Origin: Nevskiales bacterium
Lineage (GTDB): Bacteria; Pseudomonadota; Gammaproteobacteria; Nevskiales; Nevskiaceae
Direction of reading: 5' to 3'
Assembly (NCBI GenBank): GCA_022616655.1
Contig: JAKEEJ010000112.1
Location: forward strand, 1 to 9,005
Length of the DNA: 9,005 bases
Made by a program: the position numbers and the translations under genes. The notes under the pieces were generated by a model, which saw nothing but the letters and a program-made list of their open reading frames with translations, ran no database searches and had not been told where the DNA came from. Below are positions 1 to 6,235 of this stretch, piece by piece; the stretch's first letter is position 1, and each line of letters opens with the position of its first letter.

Positions 1-98
1 CGGTGCCGTCCGTGATTTTCGGCGGTGCCATGACGCTTGCAACCGTCGGCTGGCTCTGGCGTCGCGGGCAGACCCTGTTTGCCACCCGCTTGTCCTGA
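1..98 (+). CDS. C-terminal end of a probable MFS-type transporter (partial, cut by window start)
   Basis: An open frame is already running at the window edge; whole codons begin at base 3 and the frame ends at a TGA at 96-98. The 31 visible residues hold a small-residue-rich hydrophobic stretch (VIFGGAMTLATVGWLW) followed by a basic, polar tail (RRGQTLFATRLS). This is what the last transmembrane helix and cytoplasmic tail of a multi-pass transporter look like, and the GGxxTL pattern resembles the final helix of many MFS exporters. Only about 30 residues are visible, so substrate and family cannot be fixed. No gene follows on this strand for about 250 bp, so it probably ends its transcription unit. 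Another polytopic membrane protein is possible. Confidence 0.5.
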   Translation, partial: VPSVIFGGAMTLATVGWLWRRGQTLFATRLS

Positions 99-351
99 AC
101 CGCCGCAGCGATGGGAGTTGCGGAAGCCTCCCAGGAAAAGCACGGCGCCCCCTCGATATGTATACGATAGCGTAGTAGTATATTCATGCCACAGTTTGGG
201 GCAATAATGGGCCGGCCGACCGGACGGAGTGTGGAACGACCGGCGGTTCTGCCGCATCCGTCGCCTTTCATTCCTTGTCCAGCCGCCGTTGGCACACCGT
301 GGACGCCGGCTTCCCGCACACTTTTCATAACAGGCTCCAGATCGCATCGGT
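99..351. other. Non-coding interval upstream of yeiH
   Basis: No convincing gene lies in these 253 bases. A 6-bp stem (TGGGAG at 112-117 with CTCCCA at 128-133, 10-nt loop) follows the preceding stop codon but has no T-run after it, so it is at best a weak terminator. Bases about 153-186 are noticeably AT-rich against a GC-rich background and contain the palindrome GTATAC (160-165) and a -10-like TATATT (179-184) without a good -35 at normal spacing. The yeiH promoter presumably lies here, but I cannot place it firmly. Confidence 0.5.
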
Positions 352-1404
352 ATGAACCGCGAGAATCTTCCACCGGTGAAATGGTTTCGCGAGCCCTGGC
401 CGATGCAGGCGATGCGGGCGTCGAGTGTCGCCATACGGCCCGTCATCCCCGGAATACTCCTGGCCGCAACGCTGGCCATGGCCGCGCGTTTCATTTCCGG
501 GCAGTACGGGGGTCCCACCATGCTCTATGCCCTGCTGTTCGGCATGGCCTTCAATTTTCTTTCCGAGGAACCCAAGACAACCCCGGGCGTGGAGTTCTCG
601 GTCAAAACGGTGCTGCGGGTGGGTGTGGCGCTGTTGGGGATTCGCATCACCATTGCCGACGTCGCTGCGCTCGGGTGGACGACGGTCGCGATGATTGTGT
701 CCGCCGTGGCCGCCACCCTGGTGGTTGGCTGGGGTCTCGGCCGGCTGTTCCGGCTGAACAACGACCATGCAGTTCTTTCGGCCGGAGCCGTTGCAATTTG
801 TGGCGCGTCCGCCGCGCTGGCCATTGCCGCGGTACTGCCCCCGCGCAGAAACCGCGAGTTGAATACGCTGCTGACCGTGGTGGGTGTTACCACGCTCAGC
901 ACGATGAGCATGATTTTCTATCCCATCATCGCGCAGAGCCTGTCGTTTGATGAACACACGGCGGGTGTCTTTTTCGGTGCAACGATACATGACGTCGCCC
1001 AGGTGATGGGCGCCGGCCATATCGTCTCCGACGCGGCCGGCGAAACGGCAACCCTCGTTAAACTGATGCGCGTGGCAATGCTGGTGCCCGTCAGCCTGGC
1101 TATCGCCTGGGCATTCCGTGAACGGGGCGGTGTTGCCGTCCGGAACCGGGTTCCGTTGCCGTGGTTTCTCTCAGCGTTTGTGCTGTGTGTGCTGTTGAAC
1201 AGTGCTGGAATCGTTCCATCGCCGGTGGTGGTTGGAGTAAGCGGGCTTTCCTCCTGGTGCATCGTGATGGCCGTTTCAGCACTGGGGGTACGGACATCCA
1301 TGCGGCAACTGGTGGAGGTGGGTCCGCGTCCTCTGGCGGCCATGGTGGTACAAACCGTGTTCCTCGCAATATTCGTGGGGACGTGGCTGCTATGGGCCCG
1401 TTAA
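352..1404 (+). CDS. yeiH: YeiH/UPF0324 family integral membrane protein (putative sulfate exporter family)
   Basis: The 350-residue product has the length and motif order of the YeiH/UPF0324 family (Cons_hypoth698), which databases often label 'putative sulfate exporter' although the transported substrate is not well established. It is almost entirely hydrophobic, with about nine to ten membrane segments between residues 30 and 348. Family hallmarks are visible: the GVALLGIRI helix (91-99), CGASAA (150-155), the MSMIFYPIIA helix (185-194), and the signature GATIHDVAQVMGAGH (209-223) followed by KLMRVAMLVPV (237-247), matching E. coli YeiH in the same order. ATG 352 is the first start in frame but lacks an obvious Shine-Dalgarno sequence; Met18 and Met21 are alternatives. 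The last codons (Trp-Ala-Arg-stop) lie in the left arm of an inverted repeat. No LysR regulator, a common yeiH neighbour, is visible here. Confidence 0.9.
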   Translation: MNRENLPPVKWFREPWPMQAMRASSVAIRPVIPGILLAATLAMAARFISGQYGGPTMLYALLFGMAFNFLSEEPKTTPGVEFSVKTVLRVGVALLGIRITIADVAALGWTTVAMIVSAVAATLVVGWGLGRLFRLNNDHAVLSAGAVAICGASAALAIAAVLPPRRNRELNTLLTVVGVTTLSTMSMIFYPIIAQSLSFDEHTAGVFFGATIHDVAQVMGAGHIVSDAAGETATLVKLMRVAMLVPVSLAIAWAFRERGGVAVRNRVPLPWFLSAFVLCVLLNSAGIVPSPVVVGVSGLSSWCIVMAVSALGVRTSMRQLVEVGPRPLAAMVVQTVFLAIFVGTWLLWAR

Positions 1405-1485
1405 CAACTATCCGCTGGCAGCCTGCTTCCAGCCTGCGACTCTGGCAAGCAACGCTGCGATCGCATAATTGTTAACAGGCCCATA
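1391..1485. repeat. Imperfect 17-bp inverted repeat with TA ends, MITE-like (95 bp)
   Basis: Left arm 1391-1407 (TATGGGCCCGTTAACAA) and right arm 1469-1485 (TTGTTAACAGGCCCATA) are inverted copies matching at 16 of 17 positions. They enclose 61 bases that hold smaller symmetries: GCTGG (1414-1418) with CCAGC (1429-1433), a tandem CAGCCTGC, and the palindrome TGCGATCGCA (1456-1465). Each arm contains a GTTAAC palindrome. The arms end in TA, which could be read as 15-bp terminal repeats flanked by a TA duplication, the target preference of IS630/Tc1-mariner elements. The left arm supplies the yeiH stop codon. Alternatives are a long-loop transcription terminator without a T-run, or paired binding sites for a regulator. 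The repeat is directly visible; its origin is inference. Confidence 0.6.
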
Positions 1486-1489
1486 TAAT
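1484..1489 (+). promoter_or_regulatory. Candidate sigma70 -10 box upstream of the acyl-CoA dehydrogenase gene
   Basis: A perfect TATAAT sits in the gap between yeiH and the acyl-CoA dehydrogenase gene, an unusual match in GC-rich DNA. No good TTGACA-like hexamer is found 15-19 bp upstream and there is no TGn extension, so an activator may be needed or the match may be chance. Its first two bases are the TA that ends the inverted repeat at 1391-1485. If used, transcription would begin near 1496, giving a leader of about 137 nt. Confidence 0.4.
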
Positions 1490-1580
1490 TCCGCGCAAAT
1501 TTGAACGGTTGCCAGAGCGCGTGGAGTCCCGTGCCGCAATTGCGAACGAAGCAGCCGTTTCTCGTTCCAACACCCTGGCC

Positions 1581-1613
1581 GGTTCCGGATCCCGTGAATC
1601 GGGACGGGGGACC
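1581..1613 (+). promoter_or_regulatory. Two-part stem-loop in the leader of the acyl-CoA dehydrogenase gene
   Basis: An inner hairpin, TCCCG (1590-1594) with CGGGA (1600-1604) around loop TGAAT, is enclosed by an outer stem GGTTCC (1581-1586) with GGGACC (1608-1613) that includes one G-U pair; a 3x3 internal loop separates the two. The structure ends 19 nt before the start codon. It could affect translation or message stability. There is no T-run, so it is not a standard terminator. The rest of 1486-1632 shows nothing else recognisable. Confidence 0.4.
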
Positions 1614-1632
1614 TGCCGCTTAGAGACCCGAC

Positions 1633-3432
1633 ATGCCGCCTCTGATCAATCGCCGCGATTTCGATTTTTTGTTGTATGAATTTCTGGACGTCTCCGGCCT
1701 GACGAAGTTCGCACGTTACGCGACTCACGACCGTTCCACTTTCGACTCCGTGCTGGACGCGGCGCACACCCTGGCCGAGGAAAAATTCCAGCCGCACGCG
1801 GCCAAGCTGGATGCCAACGAGCCACACTTTGACGGTGAGCGCGTGCATATCCTGCCGGAAGTCAAGGAGGCACTGGAGGCATTCAACGAGGGGGGATTTT
1901 TGGCCGCAGCGTTTGACGCCGACTGCGGGGGTTTGCAGTTACCGTACACGGTGTCCTGTGCCACCCAGGCTATCTTCAGTGCGGCCAATGCGGGTACCGC
2001 GGCATATCCGTTTCTGACCGCCGCCGCCGCCAATCTGCTGCGTGCGCACGGATCAAAGGAACAGCAGGAGCGCTACATGAAGCCGATGTTGACCGGGCGC
2101 TACTTCGGCACCATGTGTCTGTCTGAACCCCAGGCGGGCTCCTCGCTGGGGGATATCAAGACCCGCGCCACGCCACAGCCGGACGGTACGTACCACCTGC
2201 AGGGCAACAAGATGTGGATCTCTGGCGGCGAACACGATCTGTCGGAAAACATCATCCACCTGGTGCTGGCACGCCTGGACGGCGCTCCGCCGGGGGTCAA
2301 GGGCATCTCACTGTTTCTGGTGCCGCGGTACCGGGTGAATCCGGACGGTACGCGTGGCGTGCGCAACGGCGTGCGCCTGGCGGGGCTCAACCACAAGATG
2401 GGGTACCGCGGCACGGTCAACTGTGCGCTGAATTTTGGCGAGAAAGAACCCTGCGTCGGCACTCTTGTCGGCAAGCCCAACCAGGGGCTTGCCTGCATGT
2501 TCCACATGATGAACGAGGCGCGCATCGGTGTCGGGCTTGGAGCGGCGATGTCGGGCTATGCCGGTTACCTGTTTTCGCTGGATTATGCGAAGCAGCGGCC
2601 GCAGGGCCGCCCGGCCGGCAACAAGAATCCTGAATCCAGGCCGGTAATGATCATCGAACATGCGGATGTGCGCCGCATGCTGCTTCAACAAAAGAGCTAC
2701 GTGGAGGGCGCGGTAGCCTTGTGCCTGTACTGTGCGCGGCTGGTAGATGAGGAGCGCGTCGCCGAAGACCCGAAACAGCGCGAAGACCTGCATCTGCTGC
2801 TGGAGATTCTGACGCCTGTCGCCAAGGCGTGGCCGTCGGAATTCGGTCTGGAAGCGAACAAGCTGGCCATCCAGGTGCTGGGCGGCTACGGTTACACCCG
2901 TGATTATCCGGTGGAGCGTTTCTACCGTGATAATCGTCTCAATCCCATCCACGAGGGCACCAACGGTATCCAGGCCCTGGATCTGCTGGGCCGCAAGGTG
3001 AGCCTTCAAAACGGCGCGGCGTTACGCCTGCTGCTGACGCGTCTGTCCGAGACCGTGACGCGTGCCGCGGCGGATCCTGAACTGGCGGAATACGCAAAGG
3101 CGCTCGGTGCTGCCATGGACGTTGTGAAGGGCACGACGCAAGCCCTGCTCCAGGTGGCGCAGCGAAACGAAACCGAACGCTTTCTGGCCAACGCGCACCT
3201 CTATCTGGAAATGTTTGGACATCTGGTGATGGCCTGGATCTGGTTGCAACAGGCGCTGGCCGCGCGCGCCGGGCTGGCGCACGCCCAAGCCGCCGACCGG
3301 AATTTCTACCTGGGTAAGCTGCGGGCGTGCCAGTATTTCTTTCGCTACGAACTGCCCAAGGCCCACCGGCAGGCGGAGCTTCTGGTGAAGATGGACGATA
3401 CCTGCCTGCACATGCCGGCGGCGGCGTTCTGA
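1633..3432 (+). CDS. Acyl-CoA dehydrogenase, large DmdC-type subfamily with C-terminal extension
   Basis: This 599-residue flavoprotein belongs to the acyl-CoA dehydrogenase superfamily: FAD-dependent alpha,beta-oxidation of an acyl-CoA thioester, with electrons normally passed to ETF. The layout is that of the roughly 600-residue DmdC-type branch: a short N-terminal helix region (1-35), the dehydrogenase core (about 40-455) and an extra C-terminal helical domain (about 460-595). Visible signatures are CLSEPQAGSSLGD (162-174), KMWISGGEHDLSENI (193-207), and QVLGGYGYTRDYPVER (414-429) followed by IHEGTNGIQ. Glu441 in the last motif matches the catalytic base of medium-chain acyl-CoA dehydrogenase. 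An in-frame TAG at 1621 leaves ATG 1633 as the only sensible start; its Shine-Dalgarno is poor. The substrate is not readable: straight-chain acyl-CoA and 3-methylmercaptopropionyl-CoA are both known in the branch. No beta-oxidation partner or ETF gene is adjacent. Confidence 0.93.
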   Translation: MPPLINRRDFDFLLYEFLDVSGLTKFARYATHDRSTFDSVLDAAHTLAEEKFQPHAAKLDANEPHFDGERVHILPEVKEALEAFNEGGFLAAAFDADCGGLQLPYTVSCATQAIFSAANAGTAAYPFLTAAAANLLRAHGSKEQQERYMKPMLTGRYFGTMCLSEPQAGSSLGDIKTRATPQPDGTYHLQGNKMWISGGEHDLSENIIHLVLARLDGAPPGVKGISLFLVPRYRVNPDGTRGVRNGVRLAGLNHKMGYRGTVNCALNFGEKEPCVGTLVGKPNQGLACMFHMMNEARIGVGLGAAMSGYAGYLFSLDYAKQRPQGRPAGNKNPESRPVMIIEHADVRRMLLQQKSYVEGAVALCLYCARLVDEERVAEDPKQREDLHLLLEILTPVAKAWPSEFGLEANKLAIQVLGGYGYTRDYPVERFYRDNRLNPIHEGTNGIQALDLLGRKVSLQNGAALRLLLTRLSETVTRAAADPELAEYAKALGAAMDVVKGTTQALLQVAQRNETERFLANAHLYLEMFGHLVMAWIWLQQALAARAGLAHAQAADRNFYLGKLRACQYFFRYELPKAHRQAELLVKMDDTCLHMPAAAF

Positions 3433-3443
3433 GAGGCGCTCAG
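3429..3443. terminator. Hairpin spanning both stop codons of convergent genes
   Basis: CTGAG (3429-3433) and CTCAG (3439-3443) form a perfect 5-bp stem around AGGCG. The dehydrogenase stop TGA (3430-3432) and the minus-strand stop of the OmpA-family gene (3440-3442) lie in opposite arms, with only 7 bp between the genes. On the plus strand the stem is followed by pyrimidines (CCCTTCTTCT) but no true T-run, so at most it is a weak bidirectional terminator. Confidence 0.35.
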
Positions 3444-4129
3444 CCCTTCTTCTGGACGAGAGGCTCCAGGGTCAACTCAACGCGGCGGTTCTGGCTGCGC
3501 CCCTGATCGGTGTTGTTGTCGGCGATCGGTCGTGCCTCTCCGTAGCCGATGATGACCAGGCGCTGTCCGGACACGCCTTTTCCCGTCAGGAACTGGCCGA
3601 CGGTCATGGCCCGGCGTTCGGACAGTTGCTGGTTGCTGGCGTCGGAGCCGACGCTGTCGGTATGCCCCGCGATCACAATCAGAGTTTTCTCGTATTCGTC
3701 CAGTACCAGGCCAACCGAGTCCAGTACCCGGAAGAAATCCGGGTTCAGGTCCGCGCTGCCGGTCCGAAACGTCACATTCCCCGGCAGATTGAGGATGATG
3801 TTGTCGCCGCTGCGGGTAACGCTCACGCCGGTGCCCTGCAATTTCTGGCGCAGTTTGGTTTCCTGCACGTCCATGTAATAACCGACGCCGCCGCCGGCGA
3901 GCGCACCGACTCCCGCGCCAATCAGCGCGTTTTTGCGGCGTTCCTTGGCATCATCGCCGGTGGCGACGCCCACCACGGCACCGGCCAGCGCGCCGATGCC
4001 CGCGCCGATCGTTGCTTTTGAGGTTTGTTTCTCGCCCGTGTAGGGGTTGACGGTGCTGCACGCCGATACGGTCAGGGTCGCGGCCAGTAAGCCGGTCAGT
4101 AAGTGCGTCGTCGGGGTGTTCAGGGGCAT
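3440..4129 (-). CDS. OmpA-family outer-membrane lipoprotein with glycine zippers (YiaD-like)
   Basis: The 229-residue product has three parts. Residues 1-24 are a lipoprotein signal peptide ending in the lipobox VSAC; Cys24 would be lipidated, and Ser at +2 favours outer-membrane sorting. Residues 41-85 carry two glycine-zipper stretches (GAGIGALAGAVVGVATG and ALIGAGVGALAGGGVGYY), typical of membrane-inserting hairpins. Residues about 112-225 are an OmpA C-terminal domain with AGHTDSVGSDASNQQLSERR and later SQNRRVEL; Asp158 and Arg173 have the 15-residue spacing of the known diaminopimelate-binding pair, so peptidoglycan binding is expected. The composition matches YiaD-type lipoproteins. A strong AGGAG (plus-strand 4137-4141) lies 7 nt before the start. 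The gene follows the cytochrome gene by 15 bp and is probably cotranscribed with it. Confidence 0.92.
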   Translation of the reverse strand: MPLNTPTTHLLTGLLAATLTVSACSTVNPYTGEKQTSKATIGAGIGALAGAVVGVATGDDAKERRKNALIGAGVGALAGGGVGYYMDVQETKLRQKLQGTGVSVTRSGDNIILNLPGNVTFRTGSADLNPDFFRVLDSVGLVLDEYEKTLIVIAGHTDSVGSDASNQQLSERRAMTVGQFLTGKGVSGQRLVIIGYGEARPIADNNTDQGRSQNRRVELTLEPLVQKKG

Positions 4130-4144
4130 GGGATTTCTCCTGGG

Positions 4145-4621
4145 TTATAGACCGGTCAGTTTGAGCATGTGCTTCACGGCGGCTCTGATTTCAGCGTCGC
4201 TGAGCGAGGGATCCCCGCCGCGCGGGGGCATGTTGCGTTCTCCTTCAATCGCCTCGAATACGAGACGGTCCAGGCCTTCGGCTTTGAGCTGACTCCAGCG
4301 GGCTTTGTCGCCGATTCTGGGCGCGTCGAGTACCCCCGATCCGTGACAGGCGATGCAGACTCGGGTGACCACCTCCGCACCCGACAGGGGCGCACGTTGC
4401 GCAACAGCCGGGCCGGACGCCGCGAGCAGTGCGGCGGGATCGGTGATGACCTGGCCGGCGGGCTTGAGGCGCTCCTCCAGCGCGACCCGCGCTTCTGCGC
4501 CGGGCGGCGGCGTGTCGAGCAGGTTGGCGATGACGATGATGCCGACGGTAAACGCGGCCAGAAATCCAATCACGCCGAGAAAAGTGACGATGAATAGTTT
4601 GTCGTGATGATGGGGATCCAC
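4145..4621 (-). CDS. Membrane-anchored monoheme c-type cytochrome (cytochrome c5 family)
   Basis: From a GTG at 4621 the product is 158 residues. It begins with a short charged tail ([10 protein letters not shown]), then one membrane helix (about 10-34), a proline/alanine-rich linker (35-80) and a periplasmic class I cytochrome domain. The heme site is CIACH (Cys89, Cys92, His93), followed by [16 protein letters not shown] as in c5-type cytochromes; Met131 in NMPPRGG is the probable sixth ligand. The role is expected to be electron transfer at the outer face of the inner membrane; the partner is unknown. The frame stays open upstream to 4894, but GTG 4621 has GGAG 8 nt ahead (plus-strand 4630-4633) and gives the usual family N-terminus, while the longer version adds about 90 unrelated residues through the divergent promoter region. 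It is first in an operon with the OmpA lipoprotein. Confidence 0.88.
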   Translation of the reverse strand: MDPHHHDKLFIVTFLGVIGFLAAFTVGIIVIANLLDTPPPGAEARVALEERLKPAGQVITDPAALLAASGPAVAQRAPLSGAEVVTRVCIACHGSGVLDAPRIGDKARWSQLKAEGLDRLVFEAIEGERNMPPRGGDPSLSDAEIRAAVKHMLKLTGL

Positions 4622-4896
4622 GCGCGCAACTCCAGGGCGGATACAGGACGGCCGGTTCAATGAATACGCGGAAGTATAAGAGCTTATCAGTGAATCAATC
4701 ACGTGGGCGCTGTTTCTCACGGATCGGCTCAAAGTGGGACGCACGCGGCGGGTCAGAATCGGCGAACGCTTGCCCGGGATTCCCCGAGTGGCGGCCGGGC
4801 AGCAAAAGTCGTTATCCTTCCCCTCCGATGACCGTGTGCCTGACAACCGCCCCGCGCCCCGGCGACGGAGGCCGGGTGTCGGATGGGAGAACAACA
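4622..4896. promoter_or_regulatory. Divergent control region between the cytochrome operon and gltA
   Basis: These 275 bases must hold both promoters. On the minus strand a -10-like TATACT (plus 4673-4678) precedes the cytochrome gene, with only a poorly spaced TTGATT as a -35. Near-palindromes cluster next to it: ATAAG-AG-CTTAT (4676-4687) and GTGAATCAATCAC (4690-4702, five of six base pairs symmetric). The second does not have the CRP or FNR spacing. Further right are a 7-bp stem TGCCCGG (4771-4777) with CCGGGCA (4795-4801), and a hairpin CCCGGC (4858-4863) with GCCGGG (4871-4876) just before the gltA Shine-Dalgarno. I could not place a convincing gltA promoter. Confidence 0.5.
4886..4889 (+). 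promoter_or_regulatory. Shine-Dalgarno fixing the GTG start of gltA
   Basis: GGAG lies 7 nt before GTG 4897. The reading frame is open further upstream, to ATG 4660, so this site together with family length decides the start. Confidence 0.75.
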
Positions 4897-6195
4897 GTGG
4901 CTAAAACAAATTACAGCCTGGTGAACAAGACCACCGGCGAGACCCTTGAGCTGCCCAGCGTCCAGGGCACGCTCGGGCCCACGGGCCTGGACGTGGGCAG
5001 GGTGTACGACACGCTCGACGTCTTTACGTACGATCCGGGCTTTACGTCCACCTGCTCGTGCAAGAGCGCCATCACCTACATTGACGGCGATGCCGGCGTG
5101 CTGCTGTACCGCGGCTATCCGGTGCAGCAGCTGGCGGAAAAGTCCAGTTTCATCGAAGTGTGCTATCTGATTCTCTACGGCGAATTGCCCACCAAGGCGC
5201 AGCTGGAGGAATTTGACACCACCATCCGCAAGCACACGATGATCAACGAGTCGCTGAAAGGGTTCTACAGCGGTTTTCACTACGATGCCCATCCCATGGC
5301 GATGATGACCGGCATCGTCGGCTCCCTGTCCGCGTTCTACCACGACACCACCAACATCCGCGATCCCAAGCACCGCGACATCTTTGCGCGCCGCATGATC
5401 GCCAAGATTCCGACCATCGCCGCGACCGCTTACAAGAAGTATTTCGGCCAGCCCTTCATGTATCCGCAGAATCACCTGGACTATTGTTCCAACCTGCTCT
5501 ACATGATGTTTGCGGTGCCGGCCGAGCCGTATCACGTGGACCCGGTGGCGGCCAAGGCGCTGGACGTGTTGTTTATCCTGCATGCCGATCACGAACAGAA
5601 CGCCAGTACATCCACCGTACGCCTGGCCGGTTCCACGGGCTGCAATCCTTACGCCGCCATCGCCGCCGGCATTGCGGCCCTCTGGGGGCCCGCGCACGGC
5701 GGTGCCAACGAGGCGGTGTTGCGCATGCTGGACCAGATCGGCGACGCGAAAAAAGTGGCGTCGTTTCTGGACAAGGTCAAGGACAAGCAGAGCGGAGTCC
5801 GGCTCATGGGTTTCGGCCACCGGGTCTACAAGAACTTCGATCCCCGCGCCACCATCATCCGGGAGCAGTGCCACAAGGTGCTCAAGCATCTGGGCAAGGA
5901 GAACGATCCGCAGATGGAGCTGGCGCTGGAGCTGGAGCGCGTCGCGCTGTCGGACGACTACTTCAAGGAGCGCAAGCTCTACCCGAACGTGGACTTCTAC
6001 TCCGGCATCATCTACAAGGCCCTTGGCATTCCGGTCAACATGTTCACACCGATGTTCGCGATCGCCCGCACCGTGGGCTGGTGTGCGCACTGGACGGAAA
6101 TGACCGCCGACCCGGCCAACCGCATCGGTCGCCCGCGGCAGGTGTACACCGGAGCGCCGGAGCGCCATTACCTGCCGATCGCAAAACGCAAGTGA
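4897..6195 (+). CDS. gltA: Citrate synthase, type II (hexameric gammaproteobacterial form)
   Basis: The enzyme condenses acetyl-CoA with oxaloacetate to citrate and CoA, the entry step of the TCA cycle, in the cytoplasm. From GTG 4897 it is 432 residues, close to E. coli GltA (427). Recognisable blocks run in order: [20 protein letters not shown] (43-62), [18 protein letters not shown] (65-82), [18 protein letters not shown] (229-246), [10 protein letters not shown] (263-272), [15 protein letters not shown] (304-318), DFYSGI (366-371) and [15 protein letters not shown] (411-425). The catalytic triad is complete: His267, His308 and Asp366, equivalent to E. coli His264, His305 and Asp362. The position of the E. 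coli NADH-site cysteine (Cys206) appears to be Ala209, so allosteric details may differ. A downstream AI-2E-family gene follows after 40 bp and may be cotranscribed. Confidence 0.97.
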   Translation: MAKTNYSLVNKTTGETLELPSVQGTLGPTGLDVGRVYDTLDVFTYDPGFTSTCSCKSAITYIDGDAGVLLYRGYPVQQLAEKSSFIEVCYLILYGELPTKAQLEEFDTTIRKHTMINESLKGFYSGFHYDAHPMAMMTGIVGSLSAFYHDTTNIRDPKHRDIFARRMIAKIPTIAATAYKKYFGQPFMYPQNHLDYCSNLLYMMFAVPAEPYHVDPVAAKALDVLFILHADHEQNASTSTVRLAGSTGCNPYAAIAAGIAALWGPAHGGANEAVLRMLDQIGDAKKVASFLDKVKDKQSGVRLMGFGHRVYKNFDPRATIIREQCHKVLKHLGKENDPQMELALELERVALSDDYFKERKLYPNVDFYSGIIYKALGIPVNMFTPMFAIARTVGWCAHWTEMTADPANRIGRPRQVYTGAPERHYLPIAKRK

Positions 6196-6235
6196 GTTCC
6201 CTCGTGATGTGTAAGCGCCGCGAACGGCCATCGTT

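Noticed and set aside
112..133. Hairpin TGGGAG/CTCCCA after the MFS-like gene as a terminator
   Set aside because: A 6-bp stem with a 10-nt loop and no T-run is too weak to call; noted only within the intergenic entry.
186..950. 254-codon plus-strand frame starting before yeiH
   Set aside because: Most of it overlaps yeiH in another frame; the product is Arg/His-rich with no family resemblance.
2308..3009. 233-codon minus-strand frame within the acyl-CoA dehydrogenase gene
   Set aside because: It is antisense to the catalytic core of an intact enzyme and shows no domain or plausible start context.
4690..4702. GTGAATCAATCAC as a CRP or FNR binding site
   Set aside because: The half-site spacing is wrong for both consensus sites; kept only as an unassigned near-palindrome.
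4622..4894. N-terminal 91-residue extension of the cytochrome gene
   Set aside because: The extension runs through the divergent promoter region, has no family resemblance, and a GTG with good Shine-Dalgarno at 4621 gives the normal N-terminus.
4660..4896. 79-residue N-terminal extension of citrate synthase from ATG 4660
   Set aside because: It would overlap the cytochrome control region; the GTG at 4897 has a well-placed Shine-Dalgarno and gives the usual protein length.
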